Assembly: GCA_025964405.1 (NCBI GenBank)
Contig: JAOPYW010000341.1
Span: forward strand, 1 to 5,818
Origin: Thermoleophilia bacterium
GTDB taxonomy: Bacteria > Actinomycetota > Thermoleophilia > Gaiellales > SKUG01
DNA: 5,818 nt
Direction: 5' to 3'
Translations under genes and position numbers: made by a program
Part shown: piece by piece, positions 3,977 through 5,818 of the stretch
Layout of the letters: each line of letters starts with the position of its first letter
How positions within the stretch are numbered: position 1 is the stretch's first letter
The notes under the pieces: model-generated
Seen by the model: the letters and a program-made list of their open reading frames with translations, nothing else
Told to the model about the DNA's origin: nothing
Database searches by the model: none

Positions 3977-5818
3977 ATGAGCAGTGTGCAGGCAGCATCG
4001 AGTGCGCCGAGCGTGCGGACGACGACGGGAACCGGGCCGCGCGACGCGCGTGGACCCGCCGACGAGCAGCCGGCAACGGGCACCAAGACGAGTGCCGGCA
4101 CCATCGGCTGGACCATGACCGACAAGGGGCTCCTGGCCAGCGACCCCGAGGGCGGTCGCACCTTCCTCAAGGGCTTCGGGGGATTCGTCGGGCTCGCGGG
4201 TGCTGCCGCGGCCGTCGTCGGCGGAGTCGGTGGGGTGCGCAACCTGATGGGCTCCGGCGGCGCGAGCGTGTTGTCGAGCAAGGCCGGCCTGATCCTCGGC
4301 GTCGGTGGCGGCGTCGCGGCGCTCGGCGGCATCATGTGGGGGCTGTCGCACCTCGAGGGCCTGCAGCCCAAGTACACCAAGCTCCAGGAGCAGGGCATCG
4401 GCGACCTCGACACCGCGATCGAGCACGCCGCGAAGGCCGGCGACGACACCGCCGTGCTGCAGTACGAGGGCGGCAAGTACGGCCTCGTCGACGTGCACCG
4501 GCAGGATTTCGACCGGTCGGCGCCGTCAGGCGACCTCGGCTCGGGCATCCAGCAGGCGCACTGGTCGGCACTGGTGACCCAGGACGGCGAGCTCGCGCAG
4601 CCCGCGACCGACCCTGCGGGGCCGTGGTCGTACCTCGGTCGCGCCTTCCCGAAGGCCGTCGACGTGTCGAAGCTCGAGCCGGCGACCGCCGGTTCGCTCA
4701 CCGGGCAGCAGCTCGGCACCTCGAGCGATCACGCGCGCATGAACTTCGGCGCGGTGAAGGGCGATGCCGCCGGCTACGGCACGCGGCTCGAGGCGATCGC
4801 AGCGGCCGGCGACAACGGCATCGTCATCAAGACCGGAAGCCGCTACATGGTGTTCGACACCCAGGTGCCGAACGACGACATCCGCGGAGTGGCGACACGC
4901 GGCACGGCGATCGACGACCTGTCGGGCACGACCGTGCGCCAGGGCGCGAAGCTCTACGCGGCCGACGGTGCACGCGCCGCGTTCGAGTTCACCGGGCGTG
5001 CGACGCCGTTCGACCCGCAGGAGCCGATCGGCTACTCGGTCTCCGACCACCGCATCGACTCGCACGTCACGTCGACCACCGATCGCGGCATCCTCGCCCA
5101 GCTGCGCGGCAACGCCGGTCTCGTCGACGCGGTGGAGGCCGGCTCGAACCCCGGCGTGACCGTGCTGGCCGCCACCGACCCGAACGGCACGACGACCTAC
5201 CACGAGTACCAGCTCGGTGCGCGCACGGGTGAGGGCTCGAACTGGGACGTCGAGATGTTCCAGGAAGTCGCCTCGATGGCGAAGTGGCATCACGCCAGCT
5301 CGCGGTACGAGGAGTTCACGCCCTACGGATCCGACACGCGCGAGGCCGTGAACTACGCCTACGTCGATCGCATCGACACGGCGAGTGACACGGTCGAGTT
5401 CGGCAGCGAGCGCCTGCGCGACTCGGGCACCTACGAGACCTTCCACGGTCGCGACTCCGGACGCACGAGCAGCTTCAAGCGCGAACTCATCGGGCGCATC
5501 GAGCAGCGTGAGGCCGCCGAGGCTCGCCGACGCGCGGAGGAGCAGCGCCGCGCCGAGGAGGCCGAGCGCCAGCGCCAGCAGGACGAGTACGACCGCACGC
5601 ATCCGACGAGCCCCGGTGACGACTACGGCACGAGCCCGGGCGACGACTACGGCTCGGGTGGGTCGTCAGGTGGGTCATCGGGTGGATCATCAGGTTCGAG
5701 CGGCGACGACTACGGCTCCGACACCGGTTCGGGCTCGAGCGGCGGTTCGTCGGGTTCCAGTGGCGACGACTACGGGAGCGACTACGGCGGCTCGTCGGGA
5801 GATTCGTCCGACAACGGC
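3977..5818 (+). CDS. Paralog B: two-segment membrane protein with GDDYG-rich tail, unknown function (3' end cut by window)
   Basis: This reading frame stays open for 614 codons to the last base of the window. It is homologous to paralog A throughout: TD-GLL-S-P and FLKG (48-66), glycine-rich hydrophobic segments at about 67-87 and 104-123 with GxxxAxxxGxxxG (G110, A114, G118, G122), then SH and LQPxY, GDD-AVL and GKYGLVD (155-172), one copy of the large module (236-348), LVDAV-AGS and TTYHEYQLG (382-414), GRDSGRTS (491-498), an E/R-rich helix (510-535) and a tail with four GDDYG repeats. The last residues, SSDNG, match A at residue 743, so about seven codons and a stop are expected beyond the edge. 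The ATG at 3977 has GGGGAC upstream and aligns with the A start; an in-frame GTG at 3926 is a less likely alternative. The function is unknown, and membrane anchoring is inferred from the hydrophobic segments. Confidence 0.88.
   Translation, partial: MSSVQAASSAPSVRTTTGTGPRDARGPADEQPATGTKTSAGTIGWTMTDKGLLASDPEGGRTFLKGFGGFVGLAGAAAAVVGGVGGVRNLMGSGGASVLSSKAGLILGVGGGVAALGGIMWGLSHLEGLQPKYTKLQEQGIGDLDTAIEHAAKAGDDTAVLQYEGGKYGLVDVHRQDFDRSAPSGDLGSGIQQAHWSALVTQDGELAQPATDPAGPWSYLGRAFPKAVDVSKLEPATAGSLTGQQLGTSSDHARMNFGAVKGDAAGYGTRLEAIAAAGDNGIVIKTGSRYMVFDTQVPNDDIRGVATRGTAIDDLSGTTVRQGAKLYAADGARAAFEFTGRATPFDPQEPIGYSVSDHRIDSHVTSTTDRGILAQLRGNAGLVDAVEAGSNPGVTVLAATDPNGTTTYHEYQLGARTGEGSNWDVEMFQEVASMAKWHHASSRYEEFTPYGSDTREAVNYAYVDRIDTASDTVEFGSERLRDSGTYETFHGRDSGRTSSFKRELIGRIEQREAAEARRRAEEQRRAEEAERQRQQDEYDRTHPTSPGDDYGTSPGDDYGSGGSSGGSSGGSSGSSGDDYGSDTGSGSSGGSSGSSGDDYGSDYGGSSGDSSDNG
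5615..5788 (+). repeat. GDDYG repeats in the C-terminal tail of paralog B
   Basis: There are four GDDYG pentapeptides, at residues 547, 555, 576 and 596, with degenerate copies GSDTG at 580 and GSDYG at 600. They are joined by GGSS-type linkers. The middle of the tail differs from paralog A in linker length and repeat number, but the first part (through residue 561) and last part (584-614) are identical to A at protein level. Confidence 0.85.

Noticed and set aside
2811..3980. Plus-strand open frame (389 codons) opposite the methyltransferase operon
   Set aside because: It is complementary to two genes with clear SAM-binding motifs and has no motif of its own.
3044..4498. Minus-strand open frame (484 codons) covering the PrmC-like gene and the start of paralog B
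   Set aside because: It is in another frame from the clearly recognisable methyltransferase and is Ser/Arg/Pro-rich, so it is a shadow.
3931..5232. Long plus-strand open frame (433 codons) overlapping paralog B
   Set aside because: It is out of frame with paralog B, gives an Arg/His/Gly-rich translation typical of shadow frames in GC-rich DNA, and shows no domain. Only its first codons are kept as a possible leader frame.

Overview
The window is GC-rich DNA with strong G/C preference at third codon positions. It carries a GTG-started gene with a possible leaderless promoter and a HemK-family methyltransferase of a type I associate with Actinomycetota. An actinobacterial chromosome is the best guess; I cannot place it below phylum. 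No tRNA, rRNA, CRISPR array, transposase or phage gene is visible, and no stretch over 300 bases lacks a gene.

Layout: (1) 1-74, a leader containing three GGGAC motifs. (2) 75-2327 (+), 'paralog A', a 750-residue protein of unknown function with two glycine-zipper hydrophobic segments, a modular middle region, a charged helix and a Gly/Ser/Asp/Tyr-rich tail with GDDYG repeats. (3) 2324-3034 (-), a class I SAM-dependent methyltransferase whose stop codon interlocks with that of paralog A in a CTAG palindrome. (4) 3063-3845 (-), a PrmC/HemK-like protein-glutamine methyltransferase, 28 bp upstream of the other methyltransferase and probably co-transcribed with it. (5) 3846-3976, a divergent intergenic region whose right half is a second copy of the leader in front of paralog A. 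(6) 3977-5818 (+), 'paralog B', homologous to A from end to end and cut by the window edge about seven codons before its expected stop. B has no internal stop in the window.

The main result is a pair of tandem, uncharacterised membrane-anchored paralogs, duplicated together with their leaders, that flank an oppositely oriented two-methyltransferase operon. The paralogs differ mainly by one extra ~112-residue module and a longer charged helix in A. Their low-complexity C-terminal tails are the most conserved part: two blocks of 27 and 31 residues are identical, and the 19 codon differences within them are all third-position and synonymous. This is the opposite of what is usual for disordered tails and points to a function for the tail. 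Whether the methyltransferases act on the paralogs is open. The PrmC-like enzyme belongs to a family that modifies glutamine after glycine, and every clear repeat module in A and B opens with a conserved Gly-Gln motif, which gives a testable but speculative link.
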